A DNA stretch of 64,000 bases from Crambe crambe (Eukaryota; Porifera; Demospongiae; Poecilosclerida; Crambeidae), in NCBI GenBank assembly GCA_963924555.1, contig OZ004585.1, forward strand, positions 5,345,488 through 5,409,487, written 5' to 3'. The notes below the pieces were generated by a model, which had not been told where the DNA came from, ran no database searches, and saw nothing but the letters and a program-made list of their open reading frames with translations. The translations under genes and the position numbers were made by a program. Of this stretch, positions 40,816 to 46,548 are shown piece after piece; positions within the stretch are counted from its first letter, which is position 1, and every line of letters begins with the position of its first letter.

Positions 40816-43800
40816 TTAGACTAATGCTCTCTTGCTTGTCAATCCTCATGAAAGTGAAGTATGGAGAGTGATGACTAGTTCCTTGGCAAGGAGTGTAAAA
40901 AACATGGTGACTCGCCGACAAACCTCATCCAATGATGTACATGTATACTGAATGCATAATTATGCTGTATGAATGCATGCATGTGCTCCACTGAATACAT
41001 GGCATACATGTGCTGAATGCATGTGCATGTTATTATGTAGCTATAGTTATTTTATTATTTTATCCACAGGATGATTATCAAGTTTGCCAATCTGGGAATA
41101 ATACATTTGCTATATTTAATAAAGGAAGGTAAGCCATAGTACAGGAGTTGTTAGCTCTCTATAATCTAGAGAATTGTGACATAACTTAATAATGACATGG
41201 CCACTGTAGCTAATAAGCTACATATCTATTTAACCTAACAGCCACTGTAGCTAATAAGCTACATATCTGTTTAACCTAACAGCCACTGTAGCTAATTTAA
41301 GCTACATATCTATTTAACCTAACAGCCACTGTAGCTAATAAGCTACATATCTATTTAACCTAACAGCCACTGTAGCTGGCAAGTGTTACATAACTATAGC
41401 TATTAACTTAGATGATTTCCTTTTCATAGTTCAGAGGTTGATTTTTTTGATTTCTCTGGGTCATCACCTTTTGGCTGGTCCTTGAGTTTGCCCAGTGCAA
41501 TTGATAGGATGTTTCCTTTTTCAAAAGATCAGTGGCTTCTCAATTCTGTGGAGGAAACAGGAGAAAAAAGGTTTGGACTAGATAGCACCATTCCAGAAGA
41601 TATCTTACATTCAGTTTCCATGAATTATTTTAGCTTCAGTTTTTTTCTACTGCATTCAGGTTTCAGGTTCTTGACTTTGTTAGAACATCGCCAGTACTGA
41701 GTGGACTGAAGGTGGAAGGCAAGATTTCACCAGGTTAATTATCACCATTCCTATTGACTAGCTAATACTATAGCTAATGCATGTATTGTAAATCTATAAA
41801 ATATTATTTGTAATGAAAATGTGTAATTGGTGTTAAAGCTTATTTTGCAAGTTACCTGTAGCGACAGGAATTAATTTAACAGAATTACCTACATTTGGCA
41901 TGTACAATGAATTTTGTGCTTGCATCGAAAGAACAATACGTTCTGAAGGGAGTTCGAAGAGAGATTGTTAATAATTAACACTACGCTCATTGATTAAGAA
42001 GCTATTGTTTTCTTTGAAGATGTTTTGAAGGAAATCAGCAAAGAGACACCTTCTGAGGAAACTTTTAAAAGTGGCAGTCCTGAGTTAGTCCTTTTACTCT
42101 CGTATGGCTTGATAGCTGCAACTGTTGATGCAAAGAATATTACTGCTTTACTTTTGAAAGGTTTTCCAATTGGTGTAAGTCGATAGATGTGTGGTGAATT
42201 TTTTTATTAACTATTCAATTCATAATGCACATTAATATTTTTAAATGCCCATTCACCAATTTAGACATACAAATAGCAGTCTACTCCACTCTATTTTTAT
42301 AGGAAAAAGGAACTGAAGTTTATTCCATTTCTAAAGCTGGACTTGATGAAGATGGCACCACTTTGAAATTCTCTACTGGAACCACAACTCCTTTGGTTTT
42401 GTCCTCGGTTGGGGAAATTCTATATCCAGTAACAATGAGGACGGCCAGTGAAGAATCAAACTCCCATACAGAGCCTGGCCTAGTTGTAGTTGACTTGCCC
42501 CACAAGAGCTGGAGGAAAATGATCTTGCCTGTGTAAGTGGCAGATCTACTTTAGCTTAAAGAGGGACCATTATTAAGATTCTCTTATAATATTATAATAA
42601 CAATTAATTATAATTGTAACAATTAATTATAATTATGATTATGGATAACATCTCGCTCTTAAATTAGCAAGATATTTGCTGTCTTTGGCTATAAGGATTG
42701 ATAAAATTGAAAGTGATATTCAATAATTATGTACCATGTTAATAATGAATAAGCTAGCTATGATATGATGTGTAGCATTTATCTTTCTATATTAATTATT
42801 TTGTAATTTAAATCTTTTTTCACCAGGTCTCCAAATACAAGCTCGGTTCACTATCACCAGGAACCAGTAGTCCAGTTGACAGCATTGGACGACTCCACAA
42901 TAGCAGCTGTAGACAGTTGGGGCACTGTCAGATTTCTTGAGACTGGTCTCTTCAGCCTCAAAAAGTGAGGATCTGGCCTCTGTGAATGGGTCTATTCACT
43001 CAGCTGTTATGCCTATTCTTAAGTTGTTTGTTGTTCTGGTTTTGTTGTTGTTGTCGTTTTGTACTATACCATAGCAAAATTACATCTCTCAGTCAGATGC
43101 TCAATGAATGCAAAATGACTACTTATGTTTAAATGTTCTGTAGCTATACTGTCAGGACTGATTAGCAGTAATACTGAGCTATTTTGTTTACTTCAGTTCT
43201 CTTGATGAATGGCAGAAAATGGTTGGCGATGATGAAAACAAAGAGCTTCAAGTGAATTATTCCAGGGACAGTGGGTTAGATGTAACCTCACCAAAACATG
43301 GAAAGGCAAGTTAATGGCAGGAGTTCATGGTACTAAAGTCTATTTGCATTCACCGATCATTCACTATAACTTTCTCAGTTCTTAACCAAATTTCTAGTTT
43401 AATGCATCAACAGAGAACTGATTATCCACTCTCTCTGCTGGTGTTTGAAATTTAAAATTTGATCAAGAATCAAGACAGTTTTAGCAGTTATAGTGAATGA
43501 TCAAGGGGGCAAGGTGAATGTAAATAGACTAACTCTTATAGCCAAGAATTAATCTATCTAGTTTTAATTACGAGCAAAACAAGCCACTATGCTGTTGAAT
43601 GAGGGGAGGGGGTGTTACTATACATATCCTATGTACTTTGTGATAAGGTGACTTTAACGACTCACTTGCCACAATGCTTTGAATTTTGTGGTAGGATTTG
43701 TGGTTGCAGAAGTGTAGTGCTTGGCCCATACTTTGCAAAACAAAGTTTATCTCCCTTTGTAATGTGGGTACATAATTTTGTCCTCATGACCAAGTATTTA

Positions 43801-46548
43801 TTGCCCTGTTCTGTCCAGGTTGATAAAGAAAATGCCCCACACGTTGGAGGGAACACTTGGGCTGGCGGAACTGGAGGACGAGATACTGCTGGGTTGGGTG
43901 GAAAGGGTGGACCATACAGGCTCGATGCTGGTCATGATGTGTACCAATTATCCGATGAGGAGAAAAAAAGTGTTCCTGAAGAGGTGTGTGTGCATATTTC
44001 AGCTTCAACTTTCAGATTAAGTTCAAAAAATAAGCCAGAAAAAATAAATGATAATCTTTGTATGTACTGGATTGCTCTTTAAAATTATATAGGTCAGGAA
44101 GAAGGCAAGACAAATGGGACAAAAAGCTCGCCTTGAAAGGTCAGTACATGAGTCAATACCATCTTTGCAGTCTAACTTGTAATAATTGGATACTTTTCTA
44201 CATATAATTTTCTCGTTATATAATTATTTTGGTATGCAAACAAGTCCATGTATGAAAAATATTATTGGTACACAAACAAGTCTATTAAAATAAATTATTT
44301 TAATTATGAAATGTGTAGTTGTTCATTTCCCAGTAAGTGTTGATAATTATGTTGGTTGCTTTATTTTCTGTAAAACTTTGTGTAGTCATGGTCAATGATG
44401 TTCAGAATGATGATTTTTGATGAGTGAATTGTTTTGCTGGCATGTATAGGCTTAGAGAGATTGAAATGAGTGAACATGATGCACAGATGTATGGAGAGAT
44501 TGCCGGCAAAGTTCGCAAACAAGTCCAAGCTCTTCGTATTGTACTATCGAGTATTGAGGTATAAGCTTGTAATTTTAATATCGGAGAGGCTCTGTGCAAC
44601 TTTTGGAACTTCTCGACATGAAATATTCATATGTAGGACACATTAATACTTGTGACTAATGACTACTAGTAGCCCTAAAAGTAATTTGAAATGGTTAAAA
44701 TCTTTATTTCACTGGAAAAAGGCATAAGCTACGATACATTGTACAGCTTATGTATGTGTGTAACTGTGCATTATCTTTTCCTTATTTTAGTCTAAAAATC
44801 AGGAGAGACAGTGGATTCGTCATCAAACATCTGGTGACCTTGATGAAAGAAAAGTACATCATCACAATCTTGTTATAGACCTTCTTTATTGTTCTTCTGG
44901 TTTTTAGTTAATAGATGGAATTACAGGAGAGAGATCCATATACAAGCGAAGAGGAGAAAAGGAACCAGATGTATGTTGATTTAAAATTAAACTTTGTTTT
45001 CCATAAAAAGAAAATCTTTGTCCCTGATCAGCTAATCAAGTAATGCACTATGTATTATATTTATAGTTCAACTTTGAGCAAGTGTACCCTACCTACATTC
45101 GACTTGTGGTGGATGTGAGTGGAAGCATGTATCGATTCAATGGGTATGATGGGAGGTTGGATCGTACAGTGGAGGCAGTCCTAATGGTCATGGAGGCTTG
45201 TCAGAAACTGGTCAACTACAAGGTATATATACCTATTTTGAAAGTTTTCTGTGTTGCATTATTGGAGGAGTAAAGTGAGCCCTATACTACTATACTAGGT
45301 AGTGATCATTACCTTTCACCATCATAATTATAAGTTCTAACGTAGAGCACTAAGCTATACTGCCTGATAAAGGACCTATAGCCTAAATGTACATTACTGA
45401 AATGCACATCGAAGAAAGTGATTCTATGCCAATGAGTGTGGGATGACTGCGCATGGTCAGTTCACCCAAGATCATCATAAAAAGAAGCTATAATGTGCAA
45501 AGAAGCTTGTCAGCCCTAACCCATATAGTAGCCCTCTACATGACAAATGTTGAAACTTCTCACAATCGTCGCACACCACCATCGTTCCATCATTCCATCA
45601 TTCTTGATAATAAACCAACCCTTAAATTCTAACTACAGATCCTATAAATCCCTGTATGATCGATTTGCAATCCTTGTAGGTTGACATTGTGGGACACTCT
45701 GGAGATTCTGATGAAGTACCATTTGTGAATTCTGCTAGTCCTCCCAGCAATGATAAAGAGAGACTACAAGTTCTGAAGGTAGTAGCTATACAATTAATAA
45801 TAATTAAAACATATGCAGGTGGTCTGTATTCAGCATTAGCTATGTTGGTAACTCTCACATGCTTTAGCTTATAGAAAAAAATACTGCTCATAACTTCATT
45901 ATCAAGTGTTTACTGCCTATAGTTTTCATTTTCTTCTGTGGGGAAAAATAGGCTTTATTGTTTATCTATGTGCAGACTATGATTGCCGAGTCACAGTTTT
46001 GTTGGTCTGGTGATCACACCATTGAAGCTACTCGGACTGCAATTGGAAAAGTCTCCAACACTAAAGCAGAGAAGCGCTATGTCATAGTCCTCAGTGATGC
46101 CAATTTCTCTCGTTATGGAATAAAGCCGTCTGATTTTTCGAAATTGATGTTGTCTAATTCACTGGTGAATGTCTATGCAATCTTCATTGGGTCATTAGGG
46201 GATCAAGCAACTAGGTACACATGTGACAGTCGAGGGTAGAAATCAAACTTTATTCACGCTTTCTACTTCTGAAAAAAAAAAAGTTCGAAAGGCAGAAAAT
46301 TGTATCAGTCATAATAAATGACTAAAACGTGAATAAAGTTTGATTTCTACCCTCGACTGTCACATATACAAATTATTTTGGTGTAGCCAGTTTGTCAATT
46401 TGGGATCCCAATGGCATTTTACCAGAAATTATTCCTCCACAATTTTAGATTGAAGAATTCGCTTCCTGCTGGTAGTTCCTATATATGTATGGAAAACAAA
46501 GATCTTCCGAATATTTTGAAGACAATATTATCGTCTATCAATAATTGA
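727..46548 (+). CDS. VWA8: VWA8 orthologue, AAA+ ATPase with C-terminal VWA domain (5' end outside window)
   Basis: VWA8 is a large mitochondrial AAA+ ATPase of the dynein-related (MoxR/midasin-like) type. Exons: 727-822, 2137-2418, 2785-2862, 3022-3182, 5233-5346, 6036-6234, 6920-6997, 7189-7304, 18518-18642, 19229-19338, 19782-19930, 20128-20203, 20606-20750, 21085-21198, 21547-21599, 29691-29843, 38721-38872, 39419-39515, 39991-40129, 40373-40578, 40820-40936, 41070-41128, 41430-41570, 41660-41733, 42020-42174, 42303-42532, 42827-42964, 43197-43305, 43819-43983, 44093-44139, 44450-44558, 44791-44853, 44908-44970, 45067-45222, 45680-45778, 45976-46214, 46449-46548 (stop TGA 46546-46548). 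The phases join throughout and give 4,707 nt, about 1,568 residues; vertebrate VWA8 is about 1,900, so roughly the first 340 residues are missing. Seen directly: P-loops GGKGSGKTS (residues 124-132) and GNQGVGKN (475-482), Walker B IVDEAD near 541, block PHVGGNTWAGGTGGRDTAG, and MIDAS DVSGS (1387-1391). Introns after 2418, 3182 and 43305 have GC donors. The exon 23 donor (41571) is weak. Confidence 0.95.
1331..1900. mobile_element. MITE-like DNA transposon (family A) with 22-bp perfect TIRs and TA target duplication
   Basis: The left end CCGTAAATCTGGAAATTTTC is matched exactly, with two further bases, by the reverse complement of the right end at 1879-1900. TA flanks both sides (1329-1330 and 1901-1902). 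The neighbouring tandem unit near 1199 shows the uninterrupted site, so the insertion and its TA duplication can be read directly. TA targeting indicates the Tc1/mariner/pogo superfamily. The interior carries a decayed coding piece, listed separately. A similar end, ending in GATTCACGGTACC, occurs near 33900-33923. Confidence 0.88.
1465..1673 (+). pseudogene. Decayed HIRAN-like ORF inside family A element
   Basis: The frame from 1465 reads MAVSASAEFQ, then VRGYHVYRDMWDASLGETLE. A second frame continues with DRYTVAVKKSGTIVGRD and then stops. The pattern (G-x-L-E, then N/D-R-Y-x-V-A-V, then G-x-I-V-G) is that of the HIRAN domain, a small DNA-end/ssDNA-binding fold. The frame breaks at about 1587, where TGA ends the first frame. 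The element is therefore a non-autonomous carrier of a broken host or helicase-associated domain. The family call is from memory of the pattern and moderately secure. Confidence 0.45.
2443..2735 (+). repeat. Polypyrimidine CCCTTCCT/CTCC-rich microsatellite
   Basis: About 290 bp are almost exclusively C and T on the + strand, between the GC donor at 2419 and the acceptor before 2785. It produces long Ser/Pro/Leu open frames that are artefacts. It lies inside VWA8 intron 2. Confidence 0.95.
4310..4442. mobile_element. Palindromic MITE, family D copy 1
   Basis: The left arm starts GTTAGACACCTCGACCGACG and the right arm is its imperfect reverse complement ending CGGTGTCTAAC. Arms of about 60 bp surround a short GC-richer loop. 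A second copy is at 4832-4971 and a truncated one at about 59196-59230. Confidence 0.8.
4832..4971. mobile_element. Palindromic MITE, family D copy 2
   Basis: Same architecture as the copy at 4310: GTTAGGCAACTCGACCAACG at the left, TTGTTGTCTAAC at the right, and the internal AAACCCTCGGG-type stem replaced by GAGACCCTCGGG. Both copies are preceded by CTAAATAA, so the true end may lie slightly further out or the element may have a preferred target. Confidence 0.8.
5727..5878. mobile_element. Palindromic MITE, family E
   Basis: GTACAGCGATTTACGCTCCG at the left is mirrored by CGGAACGTAAGTCCGCTGTAC at the right. The stem continues through CGAATATTCCGTATGC. It lies in VWA8 intron 5, and no second copy was seen in the window. 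Confidence 0.8.
6298..6602 (+). repeat. 25-bp minisatellite, about 12 near-identical units
   Basis: The unit begins GTCTTGGTCTAGTGC and ends TTTATTCTAA. The copies from 6298 onward are essentially identical, with divergence only in the last unit near 6600. Such homogeneity indicates recent expansion. It sits in VWA8 intron 6. Confidence 0.95.
7340..7500. mobile_element. Candidate repeat end (ACCGTATTTCCTTGAATAAT type)
   Basis: The segment opens with ACCGTATTTCCTTGAATAAT followed by AGCCCGGGCGTTTATTT, a form common at the ends of dispersed DNA elements in animal genomes. No matching inverted end was found within the intron, so it is listed only as a candidate truncated element. Confidence 0.35.
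7526..7825. mobile_element. Long inverted repeat (family F)
   Basis: Arms of about 110-130 bp: the left starts GTTGCAACAGATTTTTTTAG and the right ends CTAAAAAAATCTGTTGCAAG. Both contain ATTTCATTGATGTAGTCAGA / TCTGACTACATCAATGAAAT and GTTAACCACTGGCTAC / GTAGCCAGTGGTTAAC. Only a few mismatches separate the arms. Transcribed as part of VWA8 intron 8, it would form a long hairpin RNA. Confidence 0.88.
7955..7985 (+). mobile_element. Solo Tigger/pogo-type TIR
   Basis: CAGTGGAACCTCGGTTATCC, followed by GGACG, is the classical end of pogo/Tigger/jerky-type transposons. No reverse-complement partner was found nearby. A pogo-type transposase fragment lies on the opposite strand 0.8 kb downstream. Related ends occur at about 54319 and 62395. 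Confidence 0.5.
8755..9259 (-). pseudogene. Truncated, frameshifted pogo/Tigger-type transposase (N-terminal DNA-binding part)
   Basis: The minus-strand reading starts at 9259 with MAMKKRKMWQ, then MLNAMKKVEEGSTVSAAARM and CRVSRRTLDDRIRG. This is the psq/CENP-B-type helix-turn-helix of pogo-like transposases. LTKEEEDALMAYLLYMAERG follows. The frame then changes at a run of seven T (about 9001-9007), after which GPSKHWWSNFKRRHPKL, the start of the second HTH of the same family, is readable to about 8885. No DDE catalytic domain follows. It is thus a dead fragment, lying in VWA8 intron 8 on the antisense strand. The homopolymer break could be a sequencing error, but the missing catalytic region is not. 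Confidence 0.75.
9760..10593 (-). pseudogene. Unrecognised decayed gene, paralogue of the fragment at 35042-35500
   Basis: Minus-strand open stretches read from 10593 (MFPGLTYDLLDMKQLL) down to 9760 (SDPTNEGHPTLLCGI and DYSIYKVFNRVTY). A short piece around GMDDYEPNVPKN is duplicated in tandem (about 10007-10045 and 10072-10112). The motifs NSDPTNEG, TLLCGI, HIVE, and DYSI-K-FNR recur in the fragment at 35042-35500, which shows that both derive from one coding family. I do not recognise the family. Frames are broken and no splice-consistent gene model was found. Confidence 0.5.
11240..12530 (-). pseudogene. GC-rich, frameshifted coding relic of unknown origin
   Basis: This segment is visibly richer in G+C than its surroundings. 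Protein-like stretches occur on the minus strand in changing frames. From 12530 it reads MSQESLACSEEMLKILEDSP and PGPPLVYPYHSHEWEMCLC, then TVRGMIEMARSPVFER. From 12050 it reads MSLVKMQDLIQGP and ICYTPEGVIDRACLAG, then CKGCFITPQDIRGVSQDISK and DIYDFLVDIAHQEGIRLLF. From 11480 it reads MTILKSLKDYSPHVTTIVAV and RQVIVVGGIQLVLDRHVDAS. Taken in order they resemble one single-exon gene of about 400 codons with several frameshifts. I cannot assign the family. Base composition and lack of introns suggest a retrocopy or foreign origin (inference). Confidence 0.45.
12666..12810 (+). repeat. Two-copy tandem repeat of about 71 bp
   Basis: AGTGAAACTATGGGATTTGC and the next 50 bp occur twice in direct orientation (from about 12669 and 12740), differing by a short indel in the CATAATATTG region. 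Confidence 0.85.
13734..13779. repeat. 46-bp perfect palindrome
   Basis: GCCAGTGTTTCTTTTCATAA, then GGT, is followed without spacer by its exact reverse complement. The centre is GGTACC. It immediately precedes the first partial unit of the 307-bp repeat region, which begins GATTACTTGGTCACTAATGT. Confidence 0.95.
13780..16760 (-). repeat. 307-bp macrosatellite with partial and diverged flanking units
   Basis: Nearly identical units repeat with a 307-bp period (equivalent points at 14976, 15283, 15590 and 15897). Diverged or truncated units occur before (13780-13960 and 14640-14960) and after (16180-16690). Each unit contains a (ATT)n tract followed by TTATTTGAGTTTCTGAATAT. On the minus strand each keeps an 88-codon open frame (MGGTCPAACKSVLEIAIGEF and so on), so the monomer probably derives from a piece of a coding sequence. 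It lies inside VWA8 intron 8. Confidence 0.9.
13964..14185 (+). repeat. Direct repeat flanking the macrosatellite, left copy
   Basis: About 215 bp starting TTGATGATGTGTTGGTCACA recurs almost unchanged at 16762-16977. Together with the satellite units this shows that a larger block, not just the monomer, was duplicated. Confidence 0.85.
16762..16977 (+). repeat. Direct repeat flanking the macrosatellite, right copy
   Basis: Second copy of the 13964-14185 block, with only a few differences (GGCGATATG versus GGCAATATG near its 3' end). It is followed by unrelated sequence at ATCCCTTGAGAAAGG. Confidence 0.85.
16978..18517 (+). other. Remainder of VWA8 intron 8, no gene recognised
   Basis: Only short open frames on both strands. 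An element of about 27 bp (ATAATGAAATTGTAGGGGGG) is repeated in tandem near 18080-18135. The acceptor of exon 9 (CATGTAG) ends the stretch. Confidence 0.6.
19782..21599 (+). other. VWA8: VWA8 third AAA+ module
   Basis: Exon 11 encodes GEHLLLVGNQGVGKNKIVDR (Walker A), exon 12 the strand after it, exon 13 MVLIVDEADKAPTHVTC (canonical Walker B with DE), and exon 14 FRMIVLANRPGFPFLGNDFF (sensor region). Exon 15 is only 53 nt. All catalytic signatures are intact, so this is the likely active ATPase module. Just upstream, around 19735-19762, an imperfect copy of the start of exon 11 is present in the intron. Confidence 0.9.
21664..22285 (+). repeat. 29/32-bp minisatellite, about 20 units
   Basis: The unit core is CCAGGTCGTGGTACCTGTTA followed by TGCATG. 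The first units carry an extra ATG and are 32 bp; the later ones are 29 bp and alternate between GTCGTGG and GTTGTGG, and between GTTACC and GTCACC. The period is not a multiple of three, and all three + frames stay open for about 200 codons, which is a repeat artefact. It begins about 65 bp after the donor of VWA8 exon 15. Confidence 0.95.
22449..22609. mobile_element. Palindromic MITE, family B copy 1
   Basis: TGTGACAGTCGAGGGTAGAA at the left is mirrored exactly at the right end. TA flanks both ends (22447-22448 and 22610-22611). The arms (CAAACTTTATTCACG and its complement) are about 38 bp, with GTCGAACTTT / AAAGTTCGA-type inner stems. It lies in VWA8 intron 15; the second copy is at 46222. 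Confidence 0.9.
23310..24325. repeat. Inverted pair of about 80-bp coding-like segments
   Basis: The segment 23317-23405 (GAAAGGAAACAATGTCTGTT and following) is present in reverse orientation at about 24240-24322. Both translate to a peptide like ERKQCLLE...RIVEKLFDFSYN, so they are two copies of one gene fragment in opposite orientation. The spacer between them contains no recognised gene. Confidence 0.6.
24326..24801 (-). pseudogene. DUF6589-type transposable-element protein fragment
   Basis: On the minus strand, LFRGDQLTAKCGRGAKKAKI and RWLDGLIPKAE are followed after a frame change by SDHGTLYQPRNHINHKNVTK and FNACDEFLVDVIEA. The order GDQLT / RGAK / GLIP-x-E / HGTLYQ-RN-I-x-x-x-V / F-A-C-D-F-L-V-V matches the DUF6589 proteins that are abundant in animal and fungal transposons. 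Frames are broken and the N-terminal part is missing here. Related N-terminal pieces occur on the same strand at 34139-35045. Confidence 0.6.
25080..25345 (-). pseudogene. RecQ-like helicase fragment
   Basis: Minus strand: GFVIDEAQCIAKW (motif II, DEAQ variant of the RecQ DEAH box) ends at a GTAGGT donor-like site. After about 75 bp, KIGEVRSILPGRVNIMAITA (motif III region, ITATAS) continues to HALTNIIGMHK. RecQ helicases have W-G-x-x-F-R between these motifs. Here the joining region contains a TGA and the two halves do not join in phase, so it looks dead. No other helicase motifs were found adjacent. Confidence 0.6.
25765..25925 (+). repeat. Direct repeat of about 155 bp, left copy
   Basis: ATCAATAACTCTTTTGTCAT and the next 135 bp, through GGTGGTGGCTAATGACCTCT, recur at 26589-26750. 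The two copies bracket the LINE fragment at 25972-26253. They could be long direct repeats of one element or a segmental duplication. Confidence 0.8.
25972..26253 (-). mobile_element. LINE fragment (endonuclease-RT linker region)
   Basis: Minus-strand reading MQIAKENFIQDLVSSFG, KLYRHLRDLNN and then FNNDFNSTFTTSS resembles the linker between endonuclease and reverse transcriptase in CR1/L2/jockey-type non-LTR retrotransposons (the K-L-Y/W-R-h-h-R-D-L and A-F-N-x-F-F block). No RT motifs remain here. The upstream QKVAKLNALQAAL-like stretch belongs to the same reading with a shift. Confidence 0.55.
26589..26750 (+). repeat. Direct repeat of about 155 bp, right copy
   Basis: Second copy of the 25765-25925 repeat, with scattered substitutions. 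It is followed at 26770-26880 by a short tandem array of CACGTGCTATCTTATCCC-type units, which brings three CACGTG palindromes close together. Confidence 0.8.
27110..29275 (-). repeat. Complex tandem array of a gene-fragment repeat
   Basis: Long units (about 0.35-0.6 kb, starting near 27122, 27474 and 28066) and shorter 164-bp units (near 28797, 28961 and 29125) share GGATCTAATAACAGAGTCCA and GCCGTTAAGAACAACTCACT. On the minus strand the long units keep open frames reading CEEQG, LPYLAEGLFKCVRRIDDTLI and YNYEFNQRKG. The longest (27538-27921) starts MGGNDHHLVNLGLAYQSTDG. The monomer therefore contains a coding fragment of unknown family, deleted in the short units. Confidence 0.85.
29588..29689 (+). 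repeat. (TTTA/TTTG)n microsatellite forming the 3' splice-site tract of VWA8 exon 16
   Basis: About 100 bp of TTTA and TTTG units run directly into TTTACAG at 29684-29690, the acceptor of exon 16. The microsatellite takes the place of a conventional polypyrimidine tract. A second (TTAT)n tract follows the exon at about 29871-29935. Confidence 0.9.
29936..30660 (+). repeat. Degenerate pyrimidine-rich tandem repeat
   Basis: Repeated, diverged phrases such as GGCTGGCATTGTTTCTGTCA, CTGCTTCTCT and GCTGCAGC recur every 60-70 bp, and again in two copies at 31690-31940. No coding signal was seen. Confidence 0.6.
30981..31235 (-). mobile_element. LINE 3' end (C-terminus of reverse-transcriptase ORF)
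   Basis: Minus strand: SYFNRLPKLWNSLPPLDVEL, then FRQHFVETFGPTNPCNFHYL, then CPCSKCS. This is the conserved C-terminal tail of CR1/L2/jockey-like RT proteins (S-Y-F-N-R-x-x-x-L-W-N-x-L-P ... P-C-x-F-H-x-L-C-P-C-x-K-C). It is a 5'-truncated copy, as expected for non-LTR elements, in VWA8 intron 16. Confidence 0.75.
32206..32397 (-). pseudogene. DUF6589-type element fragment 1
   Basis: The minus-strand peptide LSENIDKGVKARYMRVDEHR, followed by GQHH, matches the fragment at 34139-34399 (VGENIDKGVKARYMRVDEHR). The D-N-(I/V)-D-K-x-x-x-x-R-(Y/D)-M-R motif is typical of DUF6589 proteins. It is part of a larger duplicated block. Confidence 0.5.
32580..32700 (+). repeat. Two-copy tandem repeat of about 53 bp
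   Basis: CCCAAATAACAGTAAGCTTG and the following 33 bp are present twice in a row (from about 32589 and 32642). Confidence 0.9.
32700..33380 (+). repeat. Segmental repeat, copy 1 (paired with 35700-36175)
   Basis: CTTCCTCCCTCGACGTCATG, ATAATTATGGTCAATAATTC and ATCATCAAGGTATGTGGGAT appear in the same order at 35735-35955. Near 33055-33140 the segment contains four copies of the 20-bp unit ACTCCCTTGTCAATGTCTTC; the paired segment has six or seven. A third diverged copy covers 32000-32400 and a fourth 34200-34390. Confidence 0.8.
33940..34035 (+). repeat. Two-copy tandem repeat of about 42 bp
   Basis: TCCAATACTATGCAGTGCTG plus CATCAATACCTCCACTATGC occurs twice in tandem, with one substitution in each. 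Confidence 0.9.
34139..35045 (-). pseudogene. DUF6589-type element fragment 2
   Basis: Minus strand, 5' to 3': ATPYMITYYFNEQLQKVGIC, LSHSTACKLIIMLGEGHDTL and VKEWRDQFS (35045-34740), then VGENIDKGVKARYMRVDEHR (about 34340-34270). The L-G-I-x-L-S-x-S-T and L-G-x-x-H-D-x-x-V-K-x-W blocks, followed by the D-N-x-D-K block, reproduce the order in DUF6589 transposon proteins. Stops and shifts separate the parts, so it is dead. The C-terminal part of such a protein is seen at 24326-24801. Confidence 0.55.
35042..35500 (-). pseudogene. Paralogue of the decayed gene at 9760-10593
   Basis: Minus strand: KLLRSWKLSPSNAEWRAMQI, ICGFLPPIEYLIGNACTKPD, a stop, then INQKICSNSDPTNEGQATLL and DYSILKIFNRITYIVVQ. 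The order and motifs equal those of the 9760-10593 relic. The adjacency to the DUF6589 fragment at 34139-35045 may mean both belong to one composite element. Confidence 0.55.
35700..36175 (+). repeat. Segmental repeat, copy 2 (paired with 32700-33380)
   Basis: Same block as at 32700-33380, ending in six to seven tandem copies of ACTCCCTTGTCAATGTCTTC at about 36040-36165. The copy number difference between the pair indicates expansion after duplication. Confidence 0.8.
36657..37456 (-). CDS. Unrecognised antisense ORFs within VWA8 intron 16
   Basis: A 179-codon minus-strand frame (37456-36917) reads MKAVGPTVPVYSEGRTLFSQ, LGGMLFRIHCENLLPKRIFP, an acidic stretch ESSDEDEDKE, then a hydrophobic segment SFLTSIIVSSLLILVCSSLV that could be a membrane helix, and a charged tail RERKKKHQEEED. 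A second frame at 36893-36657 reads VRVNSINIDPDPRIVEEFTR and APKTDKSMVDKWESLFG. No family is recognised and no transcript structure can be shown. It may be a host gene nested in the intron or another transposon relic. Confidence 0.3.
39025..39247. mobile_element. Palindromic MITE, family G copy 1
   Basis: The left end AGTCTTATTTGCATTCGCCT and the right end AGGTGAATGAAAATAGGCTT are inverted and imperfect. GATCATTCACTA and TAGTGAATGATC lie inside both arms. Further copies are at 43335-43532 and 52409-52571. This one is in VWA8 intron 17. Confidence 0.85.
40772..40812 (+). repeat. (CT)n dinucleotide repeat
   Basis: About 20 CT units, ending shortly before the acceptor TTCTTTAG of VWA8 exon 21 (starts 40820). 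The repeat doubles as polypyrimidine tract, so its length could influence splicing (inference). Confidence 0.97.
41195..41375 (+). repeat. About 41-bp tandem repeat, four to five copies
   Basis: GCCACTGTAGCTAATAAGCT followed by ACATATCTATTTAACCTAAC is repeated with minor changes. It occupies most of VWA8 intron 22. Confidence 0.93.
43335..43532. mobile_element. Palindromic MITE, family G copy 2
   Basis: AAAGTCTATTTGCATTCACC at the left is mirrored by GGTGAATGTAAATAGACTAA at the right. The inner stem TTCTTAACCAAATT / AATTTGATCAAGAA is imperfect. It lies in the GC-AG intron after VWA8 exon 28. Confidence 0.88.
45067..46548 (+). other. VWA8: VWA8 C-terminal von Willebrand factor A domain
   Basis: Exon 34 holds the metal-ion-dependent adhesion site DVSGSMYRFN. 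Exon 35 holds DIVGHSGD, and exon 36 HTIEATRTAI, then YVIVLSDANFSRYGI and FIGSLGDQATR. The last exon gives LPAGSSYICMENKDLPNIL and a stop at 46546-46548. The MIDAS residues D, S and S are all present, so metal binding should be retained. No AATAAA was seen immediately downstream; the 3' UTR end is not defined by sequence. Confidence 0.9.
46222..46364. mobile_element. Palindromic MITE, family B copy 2, abutting the last VWA8 splice donor
   Basis: The same TGTGACAGTCGAGGGTAGAA ends as the copy at 22449. The element starts seven bases after the end of exon 36 (ACTAG|GTACACA) and makes up about 60 percent of the 234-bp intron (46215-46448). The left flank is CA where copy 1 has TA, so the target sequence has changed or the outer base differs. 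Confidence 0.9.

Noticed and set aside
40724..40921. Minus-strand ORF with an Arg-Glu repeat.
   Set aside because: It is the antisense of the (CT)n tract and overlaps VWA8 exon 21.
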